A stretch of 64,000 bases of DNA, from assembly GCF_030546695.1 (NCBI RefSeq), contig NZ_JAUOTP010000005.1, positions 124,001 to 188,000 on the forward strand, written 5' to 3'. This DNA is from Sphingomonas natans (GTDB lineage Bacteria; Pseudomonadota; Alphaproteobacteria; Sphingomonadales; Sphingomonadaceae). The notes beneath the pieces are model-generated. The model did not search any database. It saw only the letters and a list, made by a program, of their open reading frames with translations, and was not told the origin of the DNA. Of the stretch, positions 25,844-34,610 are shown piece after piece. Position 1 is the first letter of the stretch; each line of letters begins with the position of its first letter. The translations under genes were made by a program, and so were the position numbers.

Positions 25844-27490
25844 TCAATTTCCGGAGTAGCTCTCAACGATTGACAAGGATCCGGAGTTTTTTGCGGACCT
25901 TAATTGTGCGATTATTAGATGGGACAAGCTGTCGCCGGCGCGCTGACCGTCGATCGTTCGGAGCGCGGCTCGCAGTTCGTTGGGCGGATGTGGAGTCGTG
26001 ATGGCGATCGCATGATCGGTTCCGAATGGGGGAACAACCTCGGTTTGCAGCACCAGCGTCCTGACATCGCTCCGGATCTCGCCGTCCCCGTCCGCCCCCA
26101 GCGGGTACAGAAGCTGGATCGTGCCATCCGAGCCAAGATTGAAAACCGTGGCGTAGAGGCGGCCCGCGAGGTTCCCCTTCGCGGTGCGAGCGAGGTCGAA
26201 CGATACCTTCGCATGTTCCGAATAGACGATATCGCCGCCGGCGGGCTCGATCACAAGGCGTGTATTCAGTTCGGACACGAACGGGGCGAGCGTCTGCACG
26301 GCGCGCCATTTTGCCACCACCCCATTCAGCCCACCGACGCTCGTCACCGCGCTCGCGACGAGATCGCCCGATCGACGCAGGACATCGCCGGTGACCGCAT
26401 CCCACAGGAAGTCCGCCTCGCCGGCCGACCCCACGATGTGCCACCCCACCTCGGGCGGCACTGCCGGTGCCTGTCCGCGGAACATCGCGACAGCGACGGG
26501 ACCTCCCAGCGGCATCGGCCTGCGGGGCGGCAGCGAGGAGAGGATCGGCAGATCCGACCAGCCCGGCGGGAAGAAGGTCGTGCTCTCCTGCCGCTGTGCG
26601 GTCACCATCCGGACCTGGCTGTTCAAATAGGTGCTCAGTTCCAGCACGCTTACGCGCCCGTCCCCGTCCAGATCCGCGATCGCAGTCCCGCCTTCGCCCG
26701 TCGACAGGCTGAGCGCGGATTCGAAGGCATAGGTCAGAACCCCGCGCGAGGGCGCGCCCTGCTGCGGCAGCGGAACCTCCAGCGCGAGCTGATCGTCGCG
26801 CGAGGCGCCGATATAGACGAGATTGGGGAGATCGTCGCGCCGCTCGTCGGTCGGCTCGGACGAAGACGCGACGAGGCCGGGGAGCTGCGGTCCGGGCCTG
26901 GCGACTAGCTCGAACGCGCGCTCCTCGCCCCGGAAAGCCAGTCGCGGCGTGAAGCCGAAGGCGCGCGTATCGACGGCGCGGTGCATCGTGCCCGAATGGC
27001 AGCTGTCGACCAACATCAACACGCGTACATCGGACGGCACATAGCGCTTGAGCCAGGTGTAGAAGTCCTTGTCGACGATGAACCGCTCGGGATCCTGATG
27101 ATCCGGATCGAACCCGGCGAGCGGTACGAACTGATCGAATGCCCCGTCCTCGGTCGTCGCGACCCGCGCCCTCGCCTGCGCGCCGTGGCCCGAATAATAA
27201 AGCAAAACCCAGTCGCCCGGTTTCGCCCGCGCGCCCATCGCCTGCAGCGCGTGTTCCGCCTTCGATCGGCTGACCTCGCCATCCTTGAGCGTGACCACAT
27301 CCGTCGCGCCCATCGATCGTGCGAGGCTCTCCATCGCCGCGACATCATTGGCCGGGCCGACCAGATCATGAATGCTGGGCGAAGAGTAATGCGAAACGCC
27401 GAGCAGGAGCGCGCGCGTCTCGCAAAAGGCGGGTGCGGAGATGGACGCGGCTGCAGCGAGCGCAGCCGTCAATAACATCCGCCCCTTCAC
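25844..27490 (-). CDS. Exported caspase-like (C14) protein with DUF4384-like C-terminus
   Basis: 548 residues from GTG at 27490, which overlaps the upstream stop (GTGA) and has GAGGTGG seven bases before it; ATG at 27478 is the alternative. A signal peptide (MKGRMLLTAALAAAASISAPAFC) leads into a caspase p20 fold: ALLLGVSHY, GPANDVAAMESLARSMG, catalytic His102 in YYSGHGA and Cys164 in VDSCHSG. An EF-hand-like DLDGDGRVSVLEL follows at about residues 300-315. The C-terminal part (LYATVFNLGSDGTIQLLYPLGADG) resembles DUF4384, often joined to caspases. It is the last gene of a three-gene overlapping operon; the export signal places it in the periplasm or outside. Its targets are unknown. Confidence 0.85.
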   Translation of the reverse strand: MKGRMLLTAALAAAASISAPAFCETRALLLGVSHYSSPSIHDLVGPANDVAAMESLARSMGATDVVTLKDGEVSRSKAEHALQAMGARAKPGDWVLLYYSGHGAQARARVATTEDGAFDQFVPLAGFDPDHQDPERFIVDKDFYTWLKRYVPSDVRVLMLVDSCHSGTMHRAVDTRAFGFTPRLAFRGEERAFELVARPGPQLPGLVASSSEPTDERRDDLPNLVYIGASRDDQLALEVPLPQQGAPSRGVLTYAFESALSLSTGEGGTAIADLDGDGRVSVLELSTYLNSQVRMVTAQRQESTTFFPPGWSDLPILSSLPPRRPMPLGGPVAVAMFRGQAPAVPPEVGWHIVGSAGEADFLWDAVTGDVLRRSGDLVASAVTSVGGLNGVVAKWRAVQTLAPFVSELNTRLVIEPAGGDIVYSEHAKVSFDLARTAKGNLAGRLYATVFNLGSDGTIQLLYPLGADGDGEIRSDVRTLVLQTEVVPPFGTDHAIAITTPHPPNELRAALRTIDGQRAGDSLSHLIIAQLRSAKNSGSLSIVESYSGN

Positions 27491-29067
27491 GGGCGGGCCA
27501 CCTCGTCCGGATCGAGATCCCGCGCCACGCGCAGGCCGACATCGTCGCGGCGCCTTGACGGCTCGATCGCGAAGCGGTTTGCGAGGCGCAACTCGGCCGG
27601 TACGCTCTGGAACGAGCCGCCACGGACGATCCGCCGCCGGCAGTCGGCGACGCAGCCAGACGTCCACTCCCAGACATTGCCCTCGGTCTGGTAGAGGCCG
27701 AAGCTGTTGGCCGGATAGGCATTCACGGCCTCGGGATAGCCGCGATAGGGGCTCGTCGGCGATCCCCGATAGCGGCCTGTCTGGTCGTAATTGGCATTCG
27801 AGGGCGCAATCTCATCGCCCCAGGCAAAGGCGGTCCCGCTGCCGGCGCGGCTCGCATATTCCCATTCCTCTTCGCTGGGGAGCCGATACACACGCCCCGA
27901 ACGTGCCGAGAGCCAGGCGACGAATGCCTGCGCGTCGCCATATCCGATGCTGCTCGCCGGGATCAGCGGATTGGGATTCTCCTTCGCCCAGGACGGGATC
28001 CGAGCGCACGCCCCCTCGCGCACGCATGCCGACCACTCCGCGACCGTCACCTCGTAGACACCCAGCGCGAAAGCGCGTGCGATCGGAACATCGTGCTGCG
28101 CCGGTTCATCCCCACGCCGTCCCACTTCCGACAATAACGAGCCGATCTGCGCCGTCCCCGCCGGGATCGGCCGCATCCACGGGCAATTGGCGCAATCGTA
28201 GAAGCGATCTCCACTCGTGGGGTCGCACGAGACGAAGCAGGGCGGCTGGCCCTGCAAGCCATAATCGAAGGTCGGCTTTTGATAGGCGCCGGTCGGCTTC
28301 AGCGCGACACGGTCCGAGACGCGCTTCATCGCCTCGGCAATGTTCTGCTGCGGACGCCGGATCTCCTCGGCCAGCACCTTGGAGAAGATACCGTCGTCGA
28401 ACGCCGCCTCACCCGCGCTGGTCGAGAAGGCGACGAGATAGCCTTGATCGACGCGGATCTGGCCCTCGCCCTCGCGCAACACGCGCCGGAAACCCTTCGC
28501 GCCCTGCACGGCGGGGGCAGGAGCGGCGGATGGCGGGGCGGCCGCCGGAAGCGCCACGCCATCTGCGATGCTCCGGCACATATCGAGCACGACCAGCAAC
28601 GTCCGCGTGCCCGAGCCGATCAGTTTGCGCGCGATCTCAAGGCGCGACAGCCCGGCGGCGAGGTTGGCGGCGGTGGCATCTACCGGCACCATCGTCACAT
28701 CGCCGCCGGCGCCGAGCGCCACGCCGTGGCCCGAATAATAGAGCATCCCGAAGCTGTTCGGCCCGGCCGCCGCCAGCTTCGCCTTAAATGCCTCGATCTC
28801 GGCGAGCATCGCCGCTGTATTCAGGTCGCGTCGGGCACGGACCCCCCCACTGCCCGACGCGTCGACGAACCCTGTCGCGGTCAAGGCGGCGGCGATCTTG
28901 TCGCCATCGCCATAGGTCGCGCTGAGCCCGTCGAAGCTCCGATATTGGCCGTTCGCGATGACGAGGGCGAGCCGCGGCTCCGCCGCCCGCTGCGCCATTG
29001 CCGGCGCGGCCAGCGCCATGACCATCGCCAGCAGGAGCGCCAGCGCGATGGCCAGACGCCCTCGCAT
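27487..29067 (-). CDS. Exported caspase-like (C14) protein fused to a formylglycine-generating-enzyme domain
   Basis: 526 residues. After a signal peptide (MRGRLAIALALLLAMVMALAAPAMA) comes a caspase domain: LALVIANGQYRSFDGLSATYGDGDKIAAAL, His114 in YYSGHGVAL and Cys164 in VLDMCRSIAD. An Ala/Pro-rich linker (about 172-190) and a helical part lead to a SUMF1/FGE-like domain from about residue 295: MRPIPAGTAQIGS, FALGVYEVTVAEWSACV, YRLPSEEEWEYASRAG, NSFGLYQTEGNVWEWTSGC, RIVRGGSF and LRLANRF. In such fusions the SUMF1 fold often serves binding rather than formylglycine formation. It overlaps the genes on both sides by 1-4 bp. Confidence 0.86.
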   Translation of the reverse strand: MRGRLAIALALLLAMVMALAAPAMAQRAAEPRLALVIANGQYRSFDGLSATYGDGDKIAAALTATGFVDASGSGGVRARRDLNTAAMLAEIEAFKAKLAAAGPNSFGMLYYSGHGVALGAGGDVTMVPVDATAANLAAGLSRLEIARKLIGSGTRTLLVVLDMCRSIADGVALPAAAPPSAAPAPAVQGAKGFRRVLREGEGQIRVDQGYLVAFSTSAGEAAFDDGIFSKVLAEEIRRPQQNIAEAMKRVSDRVALKPTGAYQKPTFDYGLQGQPPCFVSCDPTSGDRFYDCANCPWMRPIPAGTAQIGSLLSEVGRRGDEPAQHDVPIARAFALGVYEVTVAEWSACVREGACARIPSWAKENPNPLIPASSIGYGDAQAFVAWLSARSGRVYRLPSEEEWEYASRAGSGTAFAWGDEIAPSNANYDQTGRYRGSPTSPYRGYPEAVNAYPANSFGLYQTEGNVWEWTSGCVADCRRRIVRGGSFQSVPAELRLANRFAIEPSRRRDDVGLRVARDLDPDEVARP

Positions 29068-30419
29068 CAGAAGCGGAAGCCGAGCCCGGCCGTGTAGCTG
29101 TGATAGCCGCGGGCCTGGGTCGTGTTGAAGTTCAGGCGCACGAGATCGCGGCTCGCGCGCACCGATTCCTCGCGCCCGCGCAGGCCGAACGACAAGGTCG
29201 CCTCGTGGAAATGATTGTTGCGTAGCTTGTCGCCGGCGAAGGCGGTGTAGCCGTAGCTCGCACGCAGCGAGGTAAGGCGCCCGCTCATCCGCATCTTGAG
29301 CGGCAGTTCGTAGGCAAGGCCATTGCGAAACGACCAGTTGCGCAGGTCCGGATTAAAATTGGCGTTGGTGGCAGGCGGCGCGAGCGTCGCACCATAGCCG
29401 ACCATGTTGCCGATCACGAGCCGACCGCGGCCGATTCCCTGGATCAGGTAGCGGCTGGTCACCGAGCCCTGCAGGATCGTCCCTGCCGACCCCGCCTGCC
29501 GCGAGAAGACCGCGCCGTAAGCGATACGCGGCTCGACCGACCAACGCTGCTCTATCAGAGCCGTCTCCAAGCCGAGGCCGACCTGCGCCGTATAAGACGT
29601 GATCTTGTTCGCGTGCGCGTAGCTGAACGGGAGATCGAACTTCAGGAGTGCGCGATTGCCTTCAAACAAACGAAAACCGCGCATGATGCGTCCGTCCGTC
29701 CGGCCGACGCTGAAGCGACCGGCGGAGCCCGTCGTGTAGGCCGCGCCGACGATCCACGGATCGCCCGAGGTATTCGCGCCGCCCTCGACCAGTGAATCCC
29801 CGTTCGTCAGGTCGAGCGCGCTTCGCACCATCGAGGCCTGCAGGCTTCCCGGATTGCCCGCGAGCGGATCGACCGGCGAATTGCGCGCAAAGCCGCGGCT
29901 GATGCAACGGAACAGGTCGCGAATGGCAGGATTTTCCTCGTCGTCCGTCAGATCGTCGAACGTGTTGAAGGCGCCCTGGCGCGTCTGTCCGGTATAGGAG
30001 AAATTGCACGCCGTGCCGTTGCGCAGGCTCACAGTGTTGCCGTCCGGATTGACGAAGCGGATTACGAGCGTCGGGCTGCCCTGTGCATACGATGCCAAAG
30101 CGGTTGCGCCCCGCAGATCGAACACCGAGTTGATCGCGCCGAAATTCGCGGTCTGGGTGCCGACCGTCGCGGCAATCTCGCTCGGATCAAGATAGGTGGT
30201 CACGTCTTCGATAGCGGACTGCTGGAAGCTGCGCGCGGTGGTGACGCCCGTGAGGCTCGTCGCCTGAATGCCGATCCGGAAATTGTCCGTCAGGCTGGTA
30301 TAATTGCCGATGTTCGGGACTGCCTGCGCACCCGCGCCCTCCGCGGCCAGCAACGTGACCAACGCGCCGCCGAACGCGAGCACAGACGGACGCGGTTGCG
30401 CCTGTTTACGATTACTCAT
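29067..30419 (-). CDS. Outer-membrane beta-barrel protein heading the caspase operon
   Basis: 450 residues with a leader (VLAFGGALVTLLAAEGAGAQA). The first half (about 33-215) is a non-barrel region with two cysteines (TACNF, FRCIS) that could form a disulfide. From about residue 220 alternating beta strands appear, ending in GYHSYTAGLGFRF, the terminal-Phe signature used by outer-membrane assembly. No named family was recognised; it resembles autotransporter-like barrels. Its TGA overlaps the ATG of the caspase-FGE gene by one base (TGATG), so all three products are probably made together. Confidence 0.7.
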   Translation of the reverse strand: MSNRKQAQPRPSVLAFGGALVTLLAAEGAGAQAVPNIGNYTSLTDNFRIGIQATSLTGVTTARSFQQSAIEDVTTYLDPSEIAATVGTQTANFGAINSVFDLRGATALASYAQGSPTLVIRFVNPDGNTVSLRNGTACNFSYTGQTRQGAFNTFDDLTDDEENPAIRDLFRCISRGFARNSPVDPLAGNPGSLQASMVRSALDLTNGDSLVEGGANTSGDPWIVGAAYTTGSAGRFSVGRTDGRIMRGFRLFEGNRALLKFDLPFSYAHANKITSYTAQVGLGLETALIEQRWSVEPRIAYGAVFSRQAGSAGTILQGSVTSRYLIQGIGRGRLVIGNMVGYGATLAPPATNANFNPDLRNWSFRNGLAYELPLKMRMSGRLTSLRASYGYTAFAGDKLRNNHFHEATLSFGLRGREESVRASRDLVRLNFNTTQARGYHSYTAGLGFRF

Positions 30420-30520
30420 TGAAAAACTTCCCCGATTGGGGCGGCATCCCCATGCCGCCGACGAACGTCACGCGGTTGCGGGTAACGGGGCGAGCCACGC
30501 GGCGCATACCTCATTTGAAA

Positions 30521-30543
30521 TAGGCCAGGGCTTGACCGGCCTA
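30521..30543. promoter_or_regulatory. Inverted repeat upstream of the LuxR-type gene
   Basis: TAGGCC and GGCCTA arms are separated by 11 bp, between the barrel-caspase operon and the divergent LuxR-type gene. The 23-bp dyad is of a size LuxR-family dimers bind, so it may control both directions. Confidence 0.35.
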
Positions 30544-30605
30544 ACAAAATGTTGTGGCCGATATTTTGCACGGGGGTGTGGGCGAGAAGCAACAGGGGGC
30601 CAATT

Positions 30606-31718
30606 TTGCCGAATTCCGGGGCCGATCCCGCATCCGTTTCAAATCTGTTCTATGCTGCCGCGACAGGTAATGGGGATTGGGGCGACGCTTTGTCTGCCCT
30701 GGCGACCCTTACTGGCTCTTATACGGGTGAGCTTTTGGGCTTCGGTCGCGCCAACGCTCTCGCTTTCTATTGTCGTAACGCGATCGCGCCGGAACTCATC
30801 GACGATTTCAGGGATGCGCGGGGTTATGATCCCGCGGTCAACTCCCGCGTGCGCCTTGGCCTGCAAACCAGCCCGTTCGAGATCCGCGACGAGCGTGACT
30901 TCACCACGGCGCTAGATGCCGAGCGGAACCCGGAATATGGCGAGTATATCCGCAAGATCGACGGACCCTATATTTGCCTCGCAAACCTGCTGCGGGAGCA
31001 GGGCATGACGGTGGGTTTATCCGTCATCAGAACGGCGGCGCAGGGCAATATATCGGCCGATGAGCGGCGCGCTTTCGCCGACGTCATGCCGCATGTGCGA
31101 TCGGCGGTCAGAACGCACCTGCTGCTTGAAGATCGCCAAATCACCGCAGTTGCCGATACATTTGAGCGCGTCGCCGCCGCCGCATTCATCTGCACGAGCG
31201 ACGGAATCGTACAGGCATTGTCGCCGGCGGCGGAAACGTTGCTGCGCGAGGGAGGTTGGCTCAGTGTGCGTGATGCTACACTCGTATCGTACCAGGCAAA
31301 TGACACGCGTCGACTGCATGCCGCGCTCCGCAACGCTGTCGTCGCGGGCGGCGATATGGCATCGTCCCCGCCTCGTCCGTTCATGATACGCAATGCTGCG
31401 GACGAACTGCTACCGCTCGAAGCGATGCCTTATATCGCGCGCGGTAGTCTGCGAAGCGATAACCTCGCGATCCTCCTGGCCAAACCGCCACGGGACATGG
31501 GCCTGAGAGCCAGCTCGATTGCACGGTCGCTCTTTCAGCTGACGAAAAGGGAGGCTGCGATCGCCACCGAACTGGTGCGAGGTCGCACCGTTGCCGACAT
31601 TGCCGAGGCCAGCGGCGGTGCCGTCGGCACGGTTCGCGTTCACCTGCGCAATATTTTCGAGAAGGTCGGCGTCCACAATCAGGCGCAGCTGATCAGTAAG
31701 TTGTGTGCCTATCTGTGA
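30606..31718 (+). CDS. LuxR-family transcriptional regulator
   Basis: About 370 residues from TTG at 30606, which follows AGGGGG at a good distance; the in-frame ATG at 30549 has no ribosome site and adds a non-coding-like leader. The long N-terminal part is a PAS-like sensor region (FICTSDGIVQALSPAAETLL) with no named ligand. The C-terminal LuxR helix-turn-helix is clear: LTKREAAIATELVRGRTVADIAEASGGAVGTVRVHLRNIFEKVGVHNQAQLISKL. It is divergent from the barrel-caspase operon with about 190 bp between the two starts, so it is the natural candidate to control it. Confidence 0.82.
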   Translation: MPNSGADPASVSNLFYAAATGNGDWGDALSALATLTGSYTGELLGFGRANALAFYCRNAIAPELIDDFRDARGYDPAVNSRVRLGLQTSPFEIRDERDFTTALDAERNPEYGEYIRKIDGPYICLANLLREQGMTVGLSVIRTAAQGNISADERRAFADVMPHVRSAVRTHLLLEDRQITAVADTFERVAAAAFICTSDGIVQALSPAAETLLREGGWLSVRDATLVSYQANDTRRLHAALRNAVVAGGDMASSPPRPFMIRNAADELLPLEAMPYIARGSLRSDNLAILLAKPPRDMGLRASSIARSLFQLTKREAAIATELVRGRTVADIAEASGGAVGTVRVHLRNIFEKVGVHNQAQLISKLCAYL

Positions 31719-31994
31719 GCATTCCATTCGACGGTGTGCCGGCGGTGGCGGCCTGGCAGCATCCATTGGCGGTCTCTCGGAATTTCTTCCTTTGCTTGGC
31801 GGAGGTGGCGACAAGACTGGACTGCGGCCCGTGATGACTCACATCAGACATTCCGAACGGCCCTCGCGCTTGTCGATATCGGCTGCCCGTTCACGAGGGC
31901 TCCGGCGGCTACGTAGCGGGATAGCGGCCGCGTCGCTCATATTGGCTGGCATCTGCGCATCGCCGCCGTTCCTGCAAGATACGTCGCTGCGAAG

Positions 31995-33227
31995 CTACCG
32001 CAGGGTCGCGCCTGCGAGCCGCGCGGTGGCCGAGAGGGTGGTCTGCGCCGCGTTCAGGCCGAGCAGGAAGTCCTTGTCGCTGTAGGTGGCGTAGAGATCG
32101 GTTGGCTGGTGCCACTGTGGGTCCCAGCCGCTTCCGACCTGGGCTCCGCGGTCGTTCTCGCGCAGGCTGACCGCCGGCGCCACATCCATGAACGGCGTTG
32201 AATCGGTATTGGTCATGTGGCGCCCAACCGCGGCCGGATAGTCGGTGGCGTAGCGTTCGTTGGCCGCTTGCAGGGCCACGGCCAGCTCTTGCGACTGGGA
32301 GGCGAACTTCGACGCGGACTGGAATTCGATGTTCACGTCGGCCTCGGGACGCTGCACGGGACTGAGGCTGCCATCGGCCTTGGGCATGCCGTGGTCGAAC
32401 AGCATCATGTCGTGCTGCATGACGCCGAGCCATTTCGGCTCGGGGTAGCGGCCCGATCCGGCGGGAGACTCCTTGCCTTGCAGCGCCGCCCGCTGATCGA
32501 CATAGGCTTTGGCGCCGTTCAGCCCGGTCTCCTCGTTATTCCACAGGATGAAGCGGATCGAGCGGTCGGTCCGCACATCAGGGCTGCTGAACACGCGCGC
32601 CAGCTCCATCACCAGCGCCGTGCCCGAGCCATCGTCATTCGCCGCCTCGCCAAAGCCGATACCGTCCATGTGAGCACTGACGATATACATCTCGCCCGGG
32701 TGGCCGGTCCCGATCTTGGTGCAATAAACCTCCTGGCGCTCTCCCGGGACCGCAGGCGGGGTGTCCAGCGCCCTGATCCTGTTGTCAGGCTGGGCGTTGG
32801 GATCGCTGTTCACGCCGGTCTTGCTGGTAAAACCGCGCGACCGCCCGCCGCCGACCGACAGGCCGGGTTCGTCCGACCCGGCGGAGACCGCCGCCTTGGC
32901 CGGTGCGACGCGATGCACAGGCTCCTCGCCGAACGTATATGTCAGGCGCTCGGTGTTGGTGCAGCCGTAGCTCTTGAGTTGGGCTTCGATCCAGTCGATC
33001 GCGGCGCGATTGCGGGCGGTGCCCTGGCGGCGGTCGCCGAATTGGGTGAGGCTTTTGATCGTCGCCTTGTACCGCTCCAGATCCAGCCTCTTCACCAGCA
33101 CGCGGACGGGATCGACCGCCGGAGCAGCCGGCTGAGCCAAGAGCGGTGAAGCCAGGGCAAGAATGACTGCCCCAGCGGCGGCCCTGAGGACGCGCCTCGC
33201 CTTCGGATGGCCCAGCATGTCGTTCAT
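31995..33227 (-). CDS. Exported M28-family zinc aminopeptidase
   Basis: 410 residues with AAGGGGA five bases before the ATG. A leader (RRVLRAAAGAVILALASPLLAQ) precedes the peptidase: zinc-binding and catalytic residues are in VSAHMDGIG (His, Asp), ANDDGSGTALVMELARV (Asp) and ILWNNEETGLNGA (Glu-Glu), and the late WDPQWHQPTDLY supplies the last His. M28 enzymes remove N-terminal residues from peptides in the periplasm or outside. It follows the LuxR/caspase region but on its own transcript, so a functional link is only a guess. Confidence 0.9.
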   Translation of the reverse strand: MNDMLGHPKARRVLRAAAGAVILALASPLLAQPAAPAVDPVRVLVKRLDLERYKATIKSLTQFGDRRQGTARNRAAIDWIEAQLKSYGCTNTERLTYTFGEEPVHRVAPAKAAVSAGSDEPGLSVGGGRSRGFTSKTGVNSDPNAQPDNRIRALDTPPAVPGERQEVYCTKIGTGHPGEMYIVSAHMDGIGFGEAANDDGSGTALVMELARVFSSPDVRTDRSIRFILWNNEETGLNGAKAYVDQRAALQGKESPAGSGRYPEPKWLGVMQHDMMLFDHGMPKADGSLSPVQRPEADVNIEFQSASKFASQSQELAVALQAANERYATDYPAAVGRHMTNTDSTPFMDVAPAVSLRENDRGAQVGSGWDPQWHQPTDLYATYSDKDFLLGLNAAQTTLSATARLAGATLR

Positions 33228-33719
33228 CGCGTCCCCTTCTCACCGCAACGATCCGTAAGGATCGGATTCCGGACCCACCGTAGCCGAGGTGTGGCCGAGC
33301 ACGATATCGAAATGGAGCCGCTAAAGTCTGGAAGCATCGTCTGCTCGGCAAAATCGACGTCGGGACCGTTTTGATCGTGCCTGGCCGAACTATCGCTATC
33401 CGCCGTTCGAAGGCACGGGCGGCGCGACCATGCCGATGCGCGCGGCCCTTGTGACAAAGCAGCGCGGTCTTATTCATCAGGCCAGCGCCCGCGGGCAGAT
33501 CCTCGCGACCGACCGGCAACGTGACTTCGCCATCCGGACGGCCATGGCGAGCGGCAGATCTGGATCGGGCGAGATACACCCGCGCCCTCTATCCGACCCA
33601 GGGAAGCCGATCGCGCATATGCGCATGAGTAATTGGCAACTCCGCTCACTTACTGGTCAAGCCAATGTCGTCGAGAGGCCGATATGAGCGCGACCCTGGC
33701 TGCGAGGATCGGCCATTGC
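33228..33719. other. Gene-free stretch between M28 peptidase and GntR regulator
   Basis: Frames of up to 85 codons on the plus strand and longer ones on the minus strand are low-complexity Arg/Ala-rich shadows without ribosome sites. Nothing else was recognised. Confidence 0.5.
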
Positions 33720-34517
33720 TTACAATTTCGCCGCACCGCCGTATCGCGCGCGGGTCGAGGCGACCGAGCGCCGCGCCTGTGCGATCGCGCGCTCCTCGGT
33801 GGCGAACAGCAGATAATCCATCACCTGCCCCAGATGCGCGCGCATCGCCGCGCGGGCGGCTGCCGGATCGCGGGCGCGCAGCGCGGACGCGATCGCGGCA
33901 TGCTCCTCCACGTCCGGTCGCACATTGGCGATGCGCGCCTTCTCGTGGAGGAGCGCGCATTCGGGTGAGTCCGATCGCATCGACCAGAAACGCTCGACCG
34001 TATCGGCGATCACCGCGTTGCGCGTCGCCCGCGCGATCAGCAGGTGGAAGGCATGATCGGCCTTGTCGCCCACCTGCGCCTGCTCATTTTCCTGTGCGAT
34101 CCGGACAACGAGTTCGTCGAGCGCATCGAGTTCGGCATCGGTGATCTGCAACGCCGCGAGCGCCGCCGCCTCGCCCTCGAAGGCGAGCCGCGCCTCCGTC
34201 AATTCGAAGGCCGTGGCGTGGAAATCCGGATGATCCTTGGTACCCGGCAGGCGCCGCACATAGGCACCTGAGCCGATCTTCACTTCGATCAGGCCCTGCA
34301 CTTCCAGCGCGATCATCGCCTCGCGCACGGCCGGACGACTCACATTATACAGCGCGGCAAGCTCGCGCTCGGCCGGAAGCCGCGCGCCGATCTTGTGCCG
34401 CCCCGCCGCCAGCTCATCGAACAATTGCCGCGCGAGCCGCTGATACAGGCGATCGGCTTGCGGGGCCTCGCCTACCGCCCTCTGCGCGTCGACGGCGTTG
34501 GCGGACGGGCGGATCAT
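33720..34517 (-). CDS. GntR/FadR-family regulator (UxuR/ExuR-like)
   Basis: 265 residues. A winged helix-turn-helix of GntR type (LYQRLARQLFDELAAGRHKIGARLPAERELAALYNVSRPAVREAMIALEVQGLIEVKIGSGAYVRRL) is followed by an all-helical FCD ligand domain (ELTEARLAFEGEAAALAAL, ADHAFHLLIARATRNAVIADTVERFW, EEHAAIASALRARDPAAARAAMRAHLGQVMDYL). It is divergent from manD with a UxuR-like operator between them. Similar operators precede the nearby receptor gene, so hexuronate-responsive control of this locus is likely. Confidence 0.88.
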   Translation of the reverse strand: MIRPSANAVDAQRAVGEAPQADRLYQRLARQLFDELAAGRHKIGARLPAERELAALYNVSRPAVREAMIALEVQGLIEVKIGSGAYVRRLPGTKDHPDFHATAFELTEARLAFEGEAAALAALQITDAELDALDELVVRIAQENEQAQVGDKADHAFHLLIARATRNAVIADTVERFWSMRSDSPECALLHEKARIANVRPDVEEHAAIASALRARDPAAARAAMRAHLGQVMDYLLFATEERAIAQARRSVASTRARYGGAAKL

Positions 34518-34534
34518 GACAGGACTCCAGACAA

Positions 34535-34549
34535 ATCGGACATACCAAT
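34535..34549. promoter_or_regulatory. UxuR-like operator between GntR gene and manD
   Basis: ATCGG and CCAAT arms around ACATA; read on the minus strand the surrounding bases give AAATTGGTATGTCCGATTT, close to the E. coli UxuR/ExuR consensus AAATTGGTATACCAATTT. It lies 62 bp before manD and 18 bp before the regulator start. Confidence 0.6.
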
Positions 34550-34610
34550 TTTCTTGAAATCGGCAAGCCGCACGCTACAAGCCGGCGATATCAAACGGAA
34601 GTAGGCAAGC

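Noticed and set aside
33385-33687. Small genes between the M28 and GntR genes
   Set aside because: Frames on both strands are short and Arg-rich, without start signals or recognisable domains.
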